From CAYJBH01 sp964371365 (GTDB lineage: Bacteria > Bacillota > Clostridia > Oscillospirales > Ruminococcaceae): DNA of 64,000 bases. The DNA lies in the NCBI GenBank assembly GCA_964371365.1, contig CAYJMO010000001.1:1-64000 (forward strand), written 5' to 3'. This document shows, in pieces, positions 1 to 9,145 of the stretch (positions within the stretch are counted from its first letter, which is position 1; every line of letters begins with the position of its first letter). The notes beneath the pieces are model-generated. The model did not search any database. It worked only from the letters and a program-made list of their open reading frames with translations, and was not told the origin of the DNA. The position numbers and the translations under genes are program-made.

Positions 1-604
1 TATCAATATTATCTATATTATGCCTCTTTTTTCCCTTAATGTCAATATATAGATTAAACATATCTTCAAAATATTTTTTATTTTTATCATTTTCGCCAAA
101 AGGAGGGATGCACATTAGCCCTCTGAGGCTCAAAAATTCACTCTTTGTTACAAGATGTGCAAGCTCGTCCACCTGATCCGGTGAGATGCCGGTCTTATTC
201 TCCTCCCCTGCGATGTTGACCTCTATAAGCACATCCAATCGACTGTTGCTCTTGGCAAGTTGTTTTTCCAATGCTGTTGCGAGCCGTATGCTGTCCAGCG
301 ACTGTAGCATGGAAATATGTGGCAACAGCTGCCTTATCTTATTAGTCTGCAGGTGACCTATCATGTGCAGGTCGGTGCGTGGCAGGCGCATCGCCTTGGT
401 GACAAGTTCACTGACATAATTTTCCCCGAACGTTTTAACGCCGCACTCTATAGCAACCGAGATTGCCTCAATCGGCACCATCTTGGTAACCGCGAGCAAG
501 GTTATATCCTCCCTATTGCGACCGCTTTGCTCGGCGGCACGAGAGATATTCTCCTCAATGTGTTTGATGTTTTCTCGTATATGATTATAAGAATTTTCCG
601 TCAT
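1..604 (-). CDS. yggS: YggS/PLPBP-family pyridoxal phosphate homeostasis protein (partial)
   Basis: The reverse strand from the ATG at 604 is open to the window edge, giving about 201 residues, so the C-terminus is missing. The protein starts MTENSYNHIRENI and contains LLAVTKM, with the lysine that carries PLP in this family. It also has FGENYV and HMIGHLQTNK, which are hallmarks of the alanine-racemase-like single-domain YggS/YlmE fold. The family buffers free pyridoxal phosphate and has no known enzymatic turnover. The start overlaps the end of the upstream HlyD-like gene by 20 bp, which suggests translational coupling. In many Firmicutes yggS sits next to sepF and other division genes, but here the next gene lies outside the window. 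Confidence 0.93.
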   Translation of the reverse strand, partial: MTENSYNHIRENIKHIEENISRAAEQSGRNREDITLLAVTKMVPIEAISVAIECGVKTFGENYVSELVTKAMRLPRTDLHMIGHLQTNKIRQLLPHISMLQSLDSIRLATALEKQLAKSNSRLDVLIEVNIAGEENKTGISPDQVDELAHLVTKSEFLSLRGLMCIPPFGENDKNKKYFEDMFNLYIDIKGKKRHNIDNID

Positions 605-1820
605 AAAGATCACGTCCCTCCACCACAATAACGTCGTACAATTTTACCTCATTTTCGGCATCGCTCTCCAGCGGCAGTAGCATATAATCCTCATTCTCAA
701 AGATCGGCACTATCTTTTTAAACTGGATTAGGTTGCCGAACTGGACATATACTCCCTTTTCACCGTCCACTATCCTCAGTGCCTCACGCGGCACCCTTAT
801 CCCCTCAAAGTTGGTTATGATAATCTCTGCGGAGGTGTGGCGTATCTTCGCAACCTCGGGTGTGAGTGTTTTGCAGGTAAACTGTAATAGCACCATGCCC
901 TCCTCGTCCGCAGGGTCGACACGTTCTAACTCCACAGGTATGACCTGTCCACCTGCCTCGGAAAAGGATATCTCATAGTTTGATCCCTCCCGTAGCGCAC
1001 CACTCTCCAGCTCCGGAAGTAGGCAATAGAAATCCCATTGATAGTTCAGCACCAGTTTGCCGGTTACCTGCCGTGTGACGCTAAGGCTACTTGCCCCCTC
1101 AATCGCCGTGGCAAGGGTTGTCGAATTCCATGACGTCGCGGTCTCGATGTCATAGATATCCTCGCCGCCGTCTAAATCTCGGACAAAATAACCCACCTCC
1201 GGTGATGTTATAGTTGCGGACGGAATACTGTTCGCCGTGAGTGTAGCTATGGTACTGTTTAGTCTATCAATCTCACCGCTCACATCGCAGGGCTGTTCCA
1301 TCGCGAGTTGCATTCTGTTAAGATTTCCAAAAAGCTCGTTGCTCGGTTGATGTATGGTGGAATAATCCTCGGAATAGATGACGTTTAATAGCTCATAGTA
1401 TGCCTCGGTCTGTTGTTTTGACATGTTTGATATGTCACTCGTCACATTATCCGGCAGGTCGACCGATGCGGTGAGGGAGGCGAGCTCCTCCTCTAAACGT
1501 AAAATTTGAACATTGTTCTGTGCCGATTCAATGTCATCAAAAGCATAGGCTAAGACGCTATCCTTAGTCACACGCTCTCCTTCGGTCGGCAGATAGTGCA
1601 AAAATCCATCGGTGGTTAACTCCACCACCATCTCCTCACGCACCGCAATGCCGGTGGTTGGGATACTTTCACTTAGTTCATGTTTTATGGCCACCTGGGT
1701 GATGTAGCCGGTCTGTAACGCGAAATAAACCTGAAAGCCGAGGTAGACAAGCGGAATTATAAAGAGGAGCAGCAGTCCTCTTTTAAGATATTTAAACAGT
1801 CGAACTCTAAATAACTTCAA
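585..1820 (-). CDS. HlyD-like membrane-fusion/adaptor protein
   Basis: This 411-residue protein has a basic N-terminus and one transmembrane segment at about residues 15-33. A beta-rich extracytoplasmic part with two lipoyl-like half motifs follows (around residues 50-90 and 235-260), separated by a helical stretch at about 95-200. That is the general architecture of HlyD/RND-type adaptors. In a Gram-positive cell it would sit outside the membrane and could join an exporter, but no transporter gene is adjacent. The start is a TTG that overlaps the miaA stop (TTGA), with GAGGA upstream. Similar proteins are commonly found beside yggS in Clostridia, so a link to the cell envelope or division is possible. 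The actual function is unknown. Confidence 0.7.
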   Translation of the reverse strand: MKLFRVRLFKYLKRGLLLLFIIPLVYLGFQVYFALQTGYITQVAIKHELSESIPTTGIAVREEMVVELTTDGFLHYLPTEGERVTKDSVLAYAFDDIESAQNNVQILRLEEELASLTASVDLPDNVTSDISNMSKQQTEAYYELLNVIYSEDYSTIHQPSNELFGNLNRMQLAMEQPCDVSGEIDRLNSTIATLTANSIPSATITSPEVGYFVRDLDGGEDIYDIETATSWNSTTLATAIEGASSLSVTRQVTGKLVLNYQWDFYCLLPELESGALREGSNYEISFSEAGGQVIPVELERVDPADEEGMVLLQFTCKTLTPEVAKIRHTSAEIIITNFEGIRVPREALRIVDGEKGVYVQFGNLIQFKKIVPIFENEDYMLLPLESDAENEVKLYDVIVVEGRDLYDGKFL

Positions 1821-2737
1821 ACTAAAAATTCCTCGGTTTGTTTTATCGCGTTCTCAATGAACTCGTCACTCGTGGGGTTGAGCAGTTCTGCATCGTATCG
1901 AGAGAACCATGTAAGTTGACGTTTTGCGTAGTGTCTTGTCGCCTTTTTTATCTCCTCTATCGCCACTTCAAGATTTATCTCACCCTTAAAATAAGCAAAA
2001 AGTTCCTTGTATCCGATCGCGGCGGCGGCGGTTATAAAAATATCTCTATTATCATAGACATACCTCGCCTCCTCTAAAAGCCCCTGCGCCACCATCTCGT
2101 CCACCCGACGCTCGATATTTTTGTAGAGCAGTTCGCGGTCTTGAAATCGACAGTGGAGTTTAAGCGTTTTGTATGGTATTATATCCGGCATCGCCTCTTT
2201 GCCAATGATCGAAAAGGGCTTGCCGGTTAGCAAGGTCAGGTAGAGAGCACGAGTTAGGCGTTTTTTATTGTTGGGATGGATATTCTGCGCCGATTCCGGG
2301 TCCAACCCTGCAAGGCGAGAATATAGCTCCGATGTAGGTGTATCGTTAAGGCTTGCGAGAAGGTCGGGGGAATCCTCAATATCCAAAAATTCGCGTCCGT
2401 CACAAATGCTGTCGATATATAATCCTGTACCGCCGCATAGGATTACATTTTTGCCCCGTTGTAAAATATCATCAATTATCGGTCGTGCAAGTTTTGCATA
2501 GTCGGCGACACTGAACCTTTCATCCGGCTCGGCAATGTCTATCATATGGTGTGGCACGCCCTGTGCCTGTTCTCTTGTAACCTTGGCGGTACCGACGTCT
2601 AATCCTTTGTAAATCTGCATGGAATCCGCCGAGACAACTTCGCCGTCAAAACGCTTTGCAAGCCGGAGCGAAATCCCTGTCTTGCCGGTTGCGGTCGCGC
2701 CGCAGACCACTATAATTCTGCGCTCAGCTCCTCCCAA
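1817..2737 (-). CDS. miaA: tRNA dimethylallyltransferase
   Basis: MiaA transfers a dimethylallyl group to N6 of A37 in tRNAs that read UNN codons. The product is the substrate for MiaB, encoded five genes upstream in the same direction. A P-loop GATATGKTG lies near the N-terminus. DSMQIYKGLDVGTAK and the GGTGLYID block are typical of the family, and about 306 residues is a normal length. No ATG is available. I prefer a TTG at 2737 because GAGGG lies 5 bp before it; another TTG at 2773 would add 12 residues and has no ribosome site. Either start overlaps the mutL 3' end, so the genes are probably coupled. Confidence 0.93.
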   Translation of the reverse strand: MGGAERRIIVVCGATATGKTGISLRLAKRFDGEVVSADSMQIYKGLDVGTAKVTREQAQGVPHHMIDIAEPDERFSVADYAKLARPIIDDILQRGKNVILCGGTGLYIDSICDGREFLDIEDSPDLLASLNDTPTSELYSRLAGLDPESAQNIHPNNKKRLTRALYLTLLTGKPFSIIGKEAMPDIIPYKTLKLHCRFQDRELLYKNIERRVDEMVAQGLLEEARYVYDNRDIFITAAAAIGYKELFAYFKGEINLEVAIEEIKKATRHYAKRQLTWFSRYDAELLNPTSDEFIENAIKQTEEFLV

Positions 2738-4607
2738 AACGTCCCTCAAGCTCCTTTTTTGTGAATTTAACAAATACCGGTCGACCGTGAGGACAGCTCA
2801 TCGGCATGTCACCACAAAGGATATCCTGCGCCAGTCTTATCATCTCGGTCGATTTAAGCTCATCTCCCGCCTTTATTGCCGCGCGGCACGCAACGGAGTG
2901 ATATACCCATCGGGTGCGCTCGTCAACCGGCATCTCGGTCGTCATAAATCCTCGTGCAAGCTGGAGTAGCAGTTTTTCGGCATTGTAGCCATCAATATCG
3001 GCAGGCAGAGAATAAAGCCTCACCGAGCCGTGACCAAAGTCCTCAATCTCGATGCCAAGACGCTTTAACAGGTCGGCATTATCGAGCAATGTCGCCTTGC
3101 TCTCATTGTCAAGCTCGACTGACAGCGGTATCAACAGCATCTGCTCGTCAATCTCGCTTGGTCGGGCAGATATCAGTCGTTCATAGATAATACGCTCGTG
3201 CGCGGCATGTTTATCCATCAACAGTATCTCATCGTCACTCTGTAGGATTATATAGGTGGAAAAAACCTCACCTATAAGCTGAATGTATCTTCTTGTATCC
3301 GCCTCCGGTTCAGGCGCTGAAATCTCCGGCTCATATGTCTCACTTAACTCTTCTTCCGGCTGTTCCTGCTCCTCCTTGCTCTGTTCATATTCAATATATT
3401 CGATATCGATATTGGTATGGGGGCGTATTCTCGCAGGTGCATTATAGGTCATTACCGGTGAAGCAAGAGTCATGACACCGGGTGTGTTTGTGGTGGGTGA
3501 GATGGTTGTTTGCATTGTCTTTTCAAGTGGTTTATCCTCGAAAATATCGAACTTTTCCTCCTGATGTACCACTTCCTGTCGATCAAATTGAGACGGTAAA
3601 ACGAGTTCCTCTGTGCCTTTAGTGACCAAAGCCTCCTTGACGGCGCGATATATTGCGGAGAATATCTCCCGCTCCTGTGCAAATCGTACCTCAATCTTCG
3701 CAGGGTGAACGTTAACATCTACCATAGTCGGAGAAAGTGTTAAAAATAAGAAAACCATCGGGTGTTTGCCCTGACGGAACACACCACTCACTGCATTATC
3801 GACAGCGGCATTAAAGGTTTTATTCTTAATATACCGACCGTTGACATAAAAATATTGCATCGCCCGTGTCGCCTTTGCGCCGTCCGGAGTGCCGACATAT
3901 CCGGATATGGTGTAGCCTTTGTCGCTATAGTTAAGTGGTCGCAAAAAATGATGAATATCCTTTGCCACCACCGAATTTATTGCGGTCAAGAGGTCGCCGT
4001 TTGCTCGGCAGTGCAAAACACGTTGCCCATCCTTAATAAAGGTAAAGGCTATCACGGGATGGGCAAGGGCAACCTTACAGAGAATGTCCGCCACCGCTGT
4101 TCCCTCGGCGACGTCTTTTTTCAAGAATTTTAACCGAGCAGGTGTATTGAAAAAAAGTCGCGATACGGTAAAGGTCGTGCCGGTATCGCGCGCGGCGGGC
4201 ATTATCTCACCACCGACACCGCCGACAACTCTATAGCATGTCGCAAACTCACAGTCCTGCGTTTTGGAGACCACCTCCATATCGGACACTGCGGCTATCG
4301 AGGCGAGCGCCTCCCCCCTGAAACCTTTTGTTGTGATGCTCTCGAGGTCATCGTCGTTTGAGATTTTACTGGTCGCATGTGGTAAAAAGGCGGTCTTGAT
4401 ATACTCCGGCTCAATACCTGAACCGTTGTCGGCAACGCTGATAAACTCCCGTCCACCCTGCACAATCTCCACCGTAATAGAGGTTGCACCGGCATCAATC
4501 GAGTTTTCCACCAACTCTTTGACCACCGAGGCAGGGCGCTCCACCACCTCACCGGCGGCAATTTTATCCCGTAGTAGAGGTGGGAGTTCACGAATTATCT
4601 TATTCAT
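2724..4607 (-). CDS. mutL: DNA mismatch repair protein MutL
   Basis: The 627-residue MutL couples mismatch recognition by MutS to strand incision. The N-terminal GHKL ATPase is clear: RDKIAAGEV, ENSIDAGA, DNGSGI and TKGFRGEAL. A poorly conserved acidic linker (about residues 340-440) leads to the C-terminal dimerisation and endonuclease domain. The metal-binding motif usually written DQHA(X)2E(X)4E is present as DKHAAHERIIYE, with Lys for Gln. ACRAAIKAGDEL and CPHGRP complete the endonuclease site, so this is a nicking-type MutL. The ATG was chosen because it overlaps the mutS stop by 8 bp; an in-frame extension further upstream lies inside mutS and does not resemble MutL. Confidence 0.97.
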   Translation of the reverse strand: MNKIIRELPPLLRDKIAAGEVVERPASVVKELVENSIDAGATSITVEIVQGGREFISVADNGSGIEPEYIKTAFLPHATSKISNDDDLESITTKGFRGEALASIAAVSDMEVVSKTQDCEFATCYRVVGGVGGEIMPAARDTGTTFTVSRLFFNTPARLKFLKKDVAEGTAVADILCKVALAHPVIAFTFIKDGQRVLHCRANGDLLTAINSVVAKDIHHFLRPLNYSDKGYTISGYVGTPDGAKATRAMQYFYVNGRYIKNKTFNAAVDNAVSGVFRQGKHPMVFLFLTLSPTMVDVNVHPAKIEVRFAQEREIFSAIYRAVKEALVTKGTEELVLPSQFDRQEVVHQEEKFDIFEDKPLEKTMQTTISPTTNTPGVMTLASPVMTYNAPARIRPHTNIDIEYIEYEQSKEEQEQPEEELSETYEPEISAPEPEADTRRYIQLIGEVFSTYIILQSDDEILLMDKHAAHERIIYERLISARPSEIDEQMLLIPLSVELDNESKATLLDNADLLKRLGIEIEDFGHGSVRLYSLPADIDGYNAEKLLLQLARGFMTTEMPVDERTRWVYHSVACRAAIKAGDELKSTEMIRLAQDILCGDMPMSCPHGRPVFVKFTKKELEGRFGRS

Positions 4608-7224
4608 CGCCGTCCACCTCGAGTGATAGTGTTTTGAGCTCCGAGAGTATCTGCCACGCCTCAAGCGGCGACAGAGCATCCGGAACAATATTTTTGAGTC
4701 GTTTCATAATCCTGTCGTCCTGCGAGCTTTTCGGTGCAGCACCAAGGTCACCAAAGCCGAGCTGAATTGCCGCGCCGGACAGTGCATCGGAGTGCTGTTC
4801 CAGCTCGGTGAGTATCTCACCGGCACGTTCGGTAATACGGGTCGATATCCCTGCAAGCTTTGCTACCTCGATACCGTAACTATCATCCGCCGCACGCTGT
4901 ACAATCTTGCGTAGGAAGATAAGCTCACCACCACGTTTTTTCGCAATGATGCTGTAGTTCTTCACACTGCTGTAAAGGCTTTCCAGTATACAGAGCTCAT
5001 GGTAGTGGGTGGCAAACATGGTCTTGGGATAAAATCCGACATCATTCTCAGCGAGGTGTTCCACGATCGCCCGTGCGATTGCAAGTCCGTCGAAGGTGGA
5101 GGTTCCCCGTCCTATCTCATCTAAGATAAGCAGGCTTTTGGAGGTAGCGTTTTTGAGTATTTGTGCCATCTCGTTCATCTCGACCATAAATGTCGACTGA
5201 CCTTGCGCGAGGTCATCCGATGCACCGACCCTTGTATATATACCATCGCAAACGCCTATCTGTGCCGACTCGGCAGGGACAAAACAGCCCACCTGTGCGA
5301 GCAGAACTATCAAAGCGGTCTGTCGCATGTAGGTGCTCTTTCCGGCCATGTTGGGACCTGTTATCAACAGGACGCGATTGTGCACATTGTCGGCGGTCAC
5401 ATCGTTGGCGACAAACGCCGAGCGACGCATCTGACGCTCCACCACAGGATGACGGCCTGCTTTGATAAGGATGACCGACGAGTCGTCCACACTCGGCCTG
5501 CGATAATCATACTGCACCGCCACCTCTGCAAAGGTCGCGAGCAGGTCAATCTTAGCGACAGCGTTTGCGGTTGTGCTTATCCTGCCGCTCGCGCTCGCCA
5601 CCTCACAGAGAAGTTTATCATAGATGTCGCTCTCGAGGGCGAGCAATTTCTCCTGCGCACCCATTATGTCATTTTCCAGTGTTTTGAGCTCCTCGGTAAC
5701 ATACCGCTCACAACCGGCGAGGGTCTGACGGCGGATAAAATGCTCCGGCACGCACGAGGTGAAGCTGTTCGGCACCTCAATATAATAGCCGAAAACTCGA
5801 TTATAGCTAATCTTTATCTTTTTGAGCCCATACTCCTCACGGTATCTGTTCTCTAATTCCTCGAGTCTTTTTTTAGCGCCACCCGAGAGGTCACGCAGAC
5901 GGTCCACATCGGCGTTGTAGCCGGAACGAACCAGCTCGCCGTCCCGAACATTTGCCGGCGGTTTGTCGCTCACCGTTTCACCGATCAACTCGCAGATATC
6001 CTTTAAGGTGTCAAGACTTCTGTATATTGCAATAAGGTCGGGGGAGGTGTATTTAGCAATATCCATCTTAATATCGGGCAGAAGTTGCAACGTCTGCATA
6101 AAGGAGTACAACTCTCTCGGCGAGGTGCTTTTGTATAGTATTCTGCCGAGTATACGCTCCATATCGCTGATTTTTGAAAGGGATGTACGCAGTTTTTCAC
6201 GACCGAGCGTGTCGGAAAAAAGCTCCTCGACGCTGTCAAGCCGCCTGTTTATAAGGGTGGAGGAGACGAGCGGTTGCTCAAACCAAAGGCGCAAAAGCCG
6301 CCGACCCATCGAGGTTTTCGATGCATCAACGGTATGTAAAAGACTGCCTTTTCGCTCGCCTGCGCGCATAGTCTCGGTTATCTCGAGGTGTCGCCGTGTC
6401 AGCGCCGAAATCCGCATAAAGGAGTCAAGGTTGTAATGTTCGATATTCCTAAGACCCGACAATCCGGTCTTGCGCGTCAGTTTAAGATAGTGAACAAGTG
6501 CCGCAACAGAACCGATCGCCCCTTTTTTGCCGGCGAGTAGTTCCCCTGTCACCTCGCTCGGAAACTGTTTTTCTATGACCTCTTTCGAGACATTCTCGTC
6601 ATAGATATTGTCGTCCACCAGCTCGACACTGCAGGCAATGTACTGTTTAATAAAATCGGTTATCTCGGTATTTTTAAGTATATCGGGATTTGCTATTATC
6701 TCGGTCGGTGAAAATTTTGCAAGCTCACCGCTAATGTCCCGTATCAGTCGGTCGGAGGTTATCTCACAGAGGTAGATGATACCACAGGACACATCGGAAA
6801 AGCAGATGCCGGCATTTTTTTCATCCTCGATGAAGATACTGCACAGAAAATTGTTGCGATCGTCGGCGAGCATGGAACTCTCACTCGCGGTGCCACGTGT
6901 GATGACACGCACCACCTCACGCTCTACAAGCCCTTTGGACTGCGCCGGAGTGGTGGTCTGTTCACAGATGGCAACCTTATAGCCCATCTCCAACAGCCGT
7001 GCGATATAACTCTCGGCGCTGTGATAGGGCACACCGCACATCGGTGCTTTTTCGGCAAGACCGCAGTCCCTCGCAGTGAGGGTCAGCTCCAGTGCTTTTG
7101 AGATTTCGACTGCATCGTCAAAAAACATCTCATAAAAGTCACCGAGGCGAAAGAACAACACCTTATCCTTGTGTTGTTCCTTTATCTGCATATACTGTTG
7201 CATCATCGGGGATAGTCCGGGCAT
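4600..7224 (-). CDS. mutS: DNA mismatch repair protein MutS
   Basis: This is a full-length 874-residue MutS. The mismatch-reading motif GDFYE is at residues 28-32 (Phe30 stacks on the mismatch, Glu32 contacts it). The C-terminal ABC-type ATPase has Walker A GPNMAGKST, Walker B ILDEIGRGTSTFDG and the FATHYHEL switch. The start has AAGGAG five bases upstream. It opens a block mutS-mutL-miaA-HlyD-yggS with short overlaps at each junction. A hairpin between this gene and ylbF suggests that mutS is transcribed separately from the miaB-ylbF unit. Confidence 0.98.
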   Translation of the reverse strand: MPGLSPMMQQYMQIKEQHKDKVLFFRLGDFYEMFFDDAVEISKALELTLTARDCGLAEKAPMCGVPYHSAESYIARLLEMGYKVAICEQTTTPAQSKGLVEREVVRVITRGTASESSMLADDRNNFLCSIFIEDEKNAGICFSDVSCGIIYLCEITSDRLIRDISGELAKFSPTEIIANPDILKNTEITDFIKQYIACSVELVDDNIYDENVSKEVIEKQFPSEVTGELLAGKKGAIGSVAALVHYLKLTRKTGLSGLRNIEHYNLDSFMRISALTRRHLEITETMRAGERKGSLLHTVDASKTSMGRRLLRLWFEQPLVSSTLINRRLDSVEELFSDTLGREKLRTSLSKISDMERILGRILYKSTSPRELYSFMQTLQLLPDIKMDIAKYTSPDLIAIYRSLDTLKDICELIGETVSDKPPANVRDGELVRSGYNADVDRLRDLSGGAKKRLEELENRYREEYGLKKIKISYNRVFGYYIEVPNSFTSCVPEHFIRRQTLAGCERYVTEELKTLENDIMGAQEKLLALESDIYDKLLCEVASASGRISTTANAVAKIDLLATFAEVAVQYDYRRPSVDDSSVILIKAGRHPVVERQMRRSAFVANDVTADNVHNRVLLITGPNMAGKSTYMRQTALIVLLAQVGCFVPAESAQIGVCDGIYTRVGASDDLAQGQSTFMVEMNEMAQILKNATSKSLLILDEIGRGTSTFDGLAIARAIVEHLAENDVGFYPKTMFATHYHELCILESLYSSVKNYSIIAKKRGGELIFLRKIVQRAADDSYGIEVAKLAGISTRITERAGEILTELEQHSDALSGAAIQLGFGDLGAAPKSSQDDRIMKRLKNIVPDALSPLEAWQILSELKTLSLEVDGDE

Positions 7225-7264
7225 TGTCGCTCCTTAATTTCTTTTGATCTGTTTTCACGATAAA

Positions 7265-7290
7265 GGTATAAGGGCGGTCATCGGCCGCCC
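7265..7290 (-). terminator. Hairpin terminator after the YlbF gene
   Basis: On the minus strand GGGCGG pairs with CCGCCC across a 7-nt loop (arms 7272-7277 and 7285-7290), followed by the T-rich TTATACCTTT. It lies just past the ylbF stop and before mutS, where a transcript end is expected. The T tract is interrupted, so termination may be partial. Confidence 0.6.
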
Positions 7291-7303
7291 AACCTTATTT
7301 TAA

Positions 7304-7717
7304 TCAACCGCAACCGGCACAGCTGGAGCAACTTCCGCCCCCACAGCTCTGCTGTTTTGGCTCGGCGGTGGCAGGGTCTTCGCCGTTGAGTGCCGCGTCA
7401 AGGACTGCTTGAATGTGGGACACTAGGAGATCGAGATCTGTCTTTGCCTCACTGTATTCGAGCATTCCCTTAGAGCCCATGATATCGGTGTACATCTCGC
7501 GTACCTTGTTGTTGAGCTCGGCAACGCGTGTTGGGTTTGGCTCCCCCTCCTTGGTCATCATGTTTGTGAGTTCACCCCTTGCGGTGTTGAACTCCTCAAT
7601 CCTTTTGACAAGTTCTACATCGTTGTCATTCTCGGTTTGCAGTCGCTCCACCTCGGTATAGATGGGATCCTTTTGCAGCGCCTTTGCCGCCTCGATAAAC
7701 ATTTCAAGTGTAGTCAT
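7304..7717 (-). CDS. YlbF/YmcA-family protein with Cys-rich C-terminal tail
   Basis: This 137-residue protein is predicted to be mostly helical and ends in CGGGSCSSCAGCG, which holds five cysteines in the last 13 residues. YlbF (RicF) and YmcA (RicA) of Bacillus subtilis form the RicAFT complex, which binds two 4Fe-4S clusters and directs RNase Y to polycistronic mRNAs. The position directly downstream of miaB matches that of ymcA beside miaB in Bacillus, but the Cys tail is more like YlbF. The ATG at 7717 is preferred (AAGGA six bases upstream); an in-frame start 5 codons earlier has no good ribosome site. Confidence 0.8.
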   Translation of the reverse strand: MTTLEMFIEAAKALQKDPIYTEVERLQTENDNDVELVKRIEEFNTARGELTNMMTKEGEPNPTRVAELNNKVREMYTDIMGSKGMLEYSEAKTDLDLLVSHIQAVLDAALNGEDPATAEPKQQSCGGGSCSSCAGCG

Positions 7718-7739
7718 TATTTTTCCTTTCATGGTTAAT

Positions 7740-9131
7740 TTACTCTTCCATTATGCCGGTCAGTGAAGTTGCACTGCTACCGGTGATAAATACGTTGCAG
7801 AGTTCACCTATTTTTATCTGCCTGTGCGGACTGCTGAAACGGATTAACAAAAAGTTGCCGTATTTGCCTATATACATCCCATTTTCCTCCTGTTCCACAA
7901 GCACCCTTAGGACTGAATCCTTAAACATGGAGAGAACCTCCACCGCAATTGCCTTTTGGTTTGTGAGCAGGCGCTCCATGCGGTCGGTCTTCTTTGCCCC
8001 GATCAAGTTATCCGGCAGAGAAGCCGCAGGGGTGCCGGGGCGTTTTGAAAAGATAAATGTAAATAGCTGATAGTAGCCCACACGGCGCACCAGTTCCAGA
8101 GTAGCATCGAAGTCCACCTCCGTCTCACCGGGGTAGGCTATCATAATGTCGCCGGTGAAACCAACCCCCTTGATGGTATTCTTTGCGTAGGTTATCAACT
8201 TTAAGTATTCATCAAAGATGTATCCCCTTCCCATTGCTGCAAGGACGCTGTCACTGCCTGCCTGCGCCGGAATATGTAACATTCGGCACATCTTGGGCTC
8301 GGCGGCGATAAAGTCAATCAACTCCTTTGTGAAAAACTTCGGATGGGAGGATAAAAAGCTGACGATAAAATCTCCGTCGACTGCACAGACCCTTTTGAGC
8401 AGCCCTACAAAGTCGATATCCTCGTCGAGCTTGCGACCGTAGGCGTTAACATTCTGCCCGAGTAGCGTTATATGCCTTGCACCGTTCGCGACAACGGATT
8501 TTATCTCGTCTACGATATCATCCGGTTCACGGTTGACTTCTTCACCGCGCACATACGGCACAATGCAGTAGTTGCAACGATTATCACAGCCGTACATTAT
8601 CGGCACCGATACATTAAATCGGCTCGCATGGCTGACCTTTATCCCCTCTATTATCTCCTTTTCCGGAAGTTCATTTTCAGGGAATAGCTTCTCTTTCGGA
8701 TTTTCAAAAAAATCCGCCAAGGTTTCATACAAATTCTCGGTCAATGTGGTATCGGCAACGATATCCACAAAGGGATAGGATTCCTTTATGGTAGCGGCAT
8801 TGCGACCGTTCGAGAACATACACCCACATAGTATAATAACCTTTTTTTTGTTGACAATCTTGAGCGGTTTGAGCTCACCGACATGACCAAGGAACTTAAT
8901 TTCGGCATGGTCACGCACCGCACAGCTATTCATCAGGACTATGTCCGCCTTGGTCTTATAGCTAACTTTGGTATAGCCCATCTGCTCCAACAGTCCGCCG
9001 ATATGCTCGCTGTCACTGACATTCTGTTGACAGCCAAAGGTGTCAATAAAATACGTAAAATCCTTTTTGCCGAAAAAGTCTTCACTAAGCTCTTTTATAT
9101 AGCTCAGCTCTTCACTGGTTGGATGTGGCAT
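7740..9131 (-). CDS. miaB: tRNA-2-methylthio-N6-dimethylallyladenosine synthase
   Basis: MiaB is a radical-SAM methylthiotransferase that acts on i6A37, the product of MiaA. The N-terminal UPF0004 domain has the cluster cysteines in FGCQQN, NSCAV and LCGCMF. The radical-SAM motif CDNRCNYC follows at about residue 180, and a C-terminal TRAM domain is suggested by the basic beta-rich end. The length of 463 residues is typical. GGGAG lies five bases before the ATG. Only 14 bp separate it from the uvrA stop, which puts it in the uvrB-uvrA-miaB-ylbF transcription unit. Confidence 0.97.
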   Translation of the reverse strand: MPHPTSEELSYIKELSEDFFGKKDFTYFIDTFGCQQNVSDSEHIGGLLEQMGYTKVSYKTKADIVLMNSCAVRDHAEIKFLGHVGELKPLKIVNKKKVIILCGCMFSNGRNAATIKESYPFVDIVADTTLTENLYETLADFFENPKEKLFPENELPEKEIIEGIKVSHASRFNVSVPIMYGCDNRCNYCIVPYVRGEEVNREPDDIVDEIKSVVANGARHITLLGQNVNAYGRKLDEDIDFVGLLKRVCAVDGDFIVSFLSSHPKFFTKELIDFIAAEPKMCRMLHIPAQAGSDSVLAAMGRGYIFDEYLKLITYAKNTIKGVGFTGDIMIAYPGETEVDFDATLELVRRVGYYQLFTFIFSKRPGTPAASLPDNLIGAKKTDRMERLLTNQKAIAVEVLSMFKDSVLRVLVEQEENGMYIGKYGNFLLIRFSSPHRQIKIGELCNVFITGSSATSLTGIMEE

Positions 9132-9145
9132 ATACTCTCCCTTCT

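Noticed and set aside
5161..5856. 231-codon open frame antisense to mutS
   Set aside because: It lies fully opposite the conserved MutS ATPase region, has no known motif and no ribosome site. It is a shadow of the real gene.
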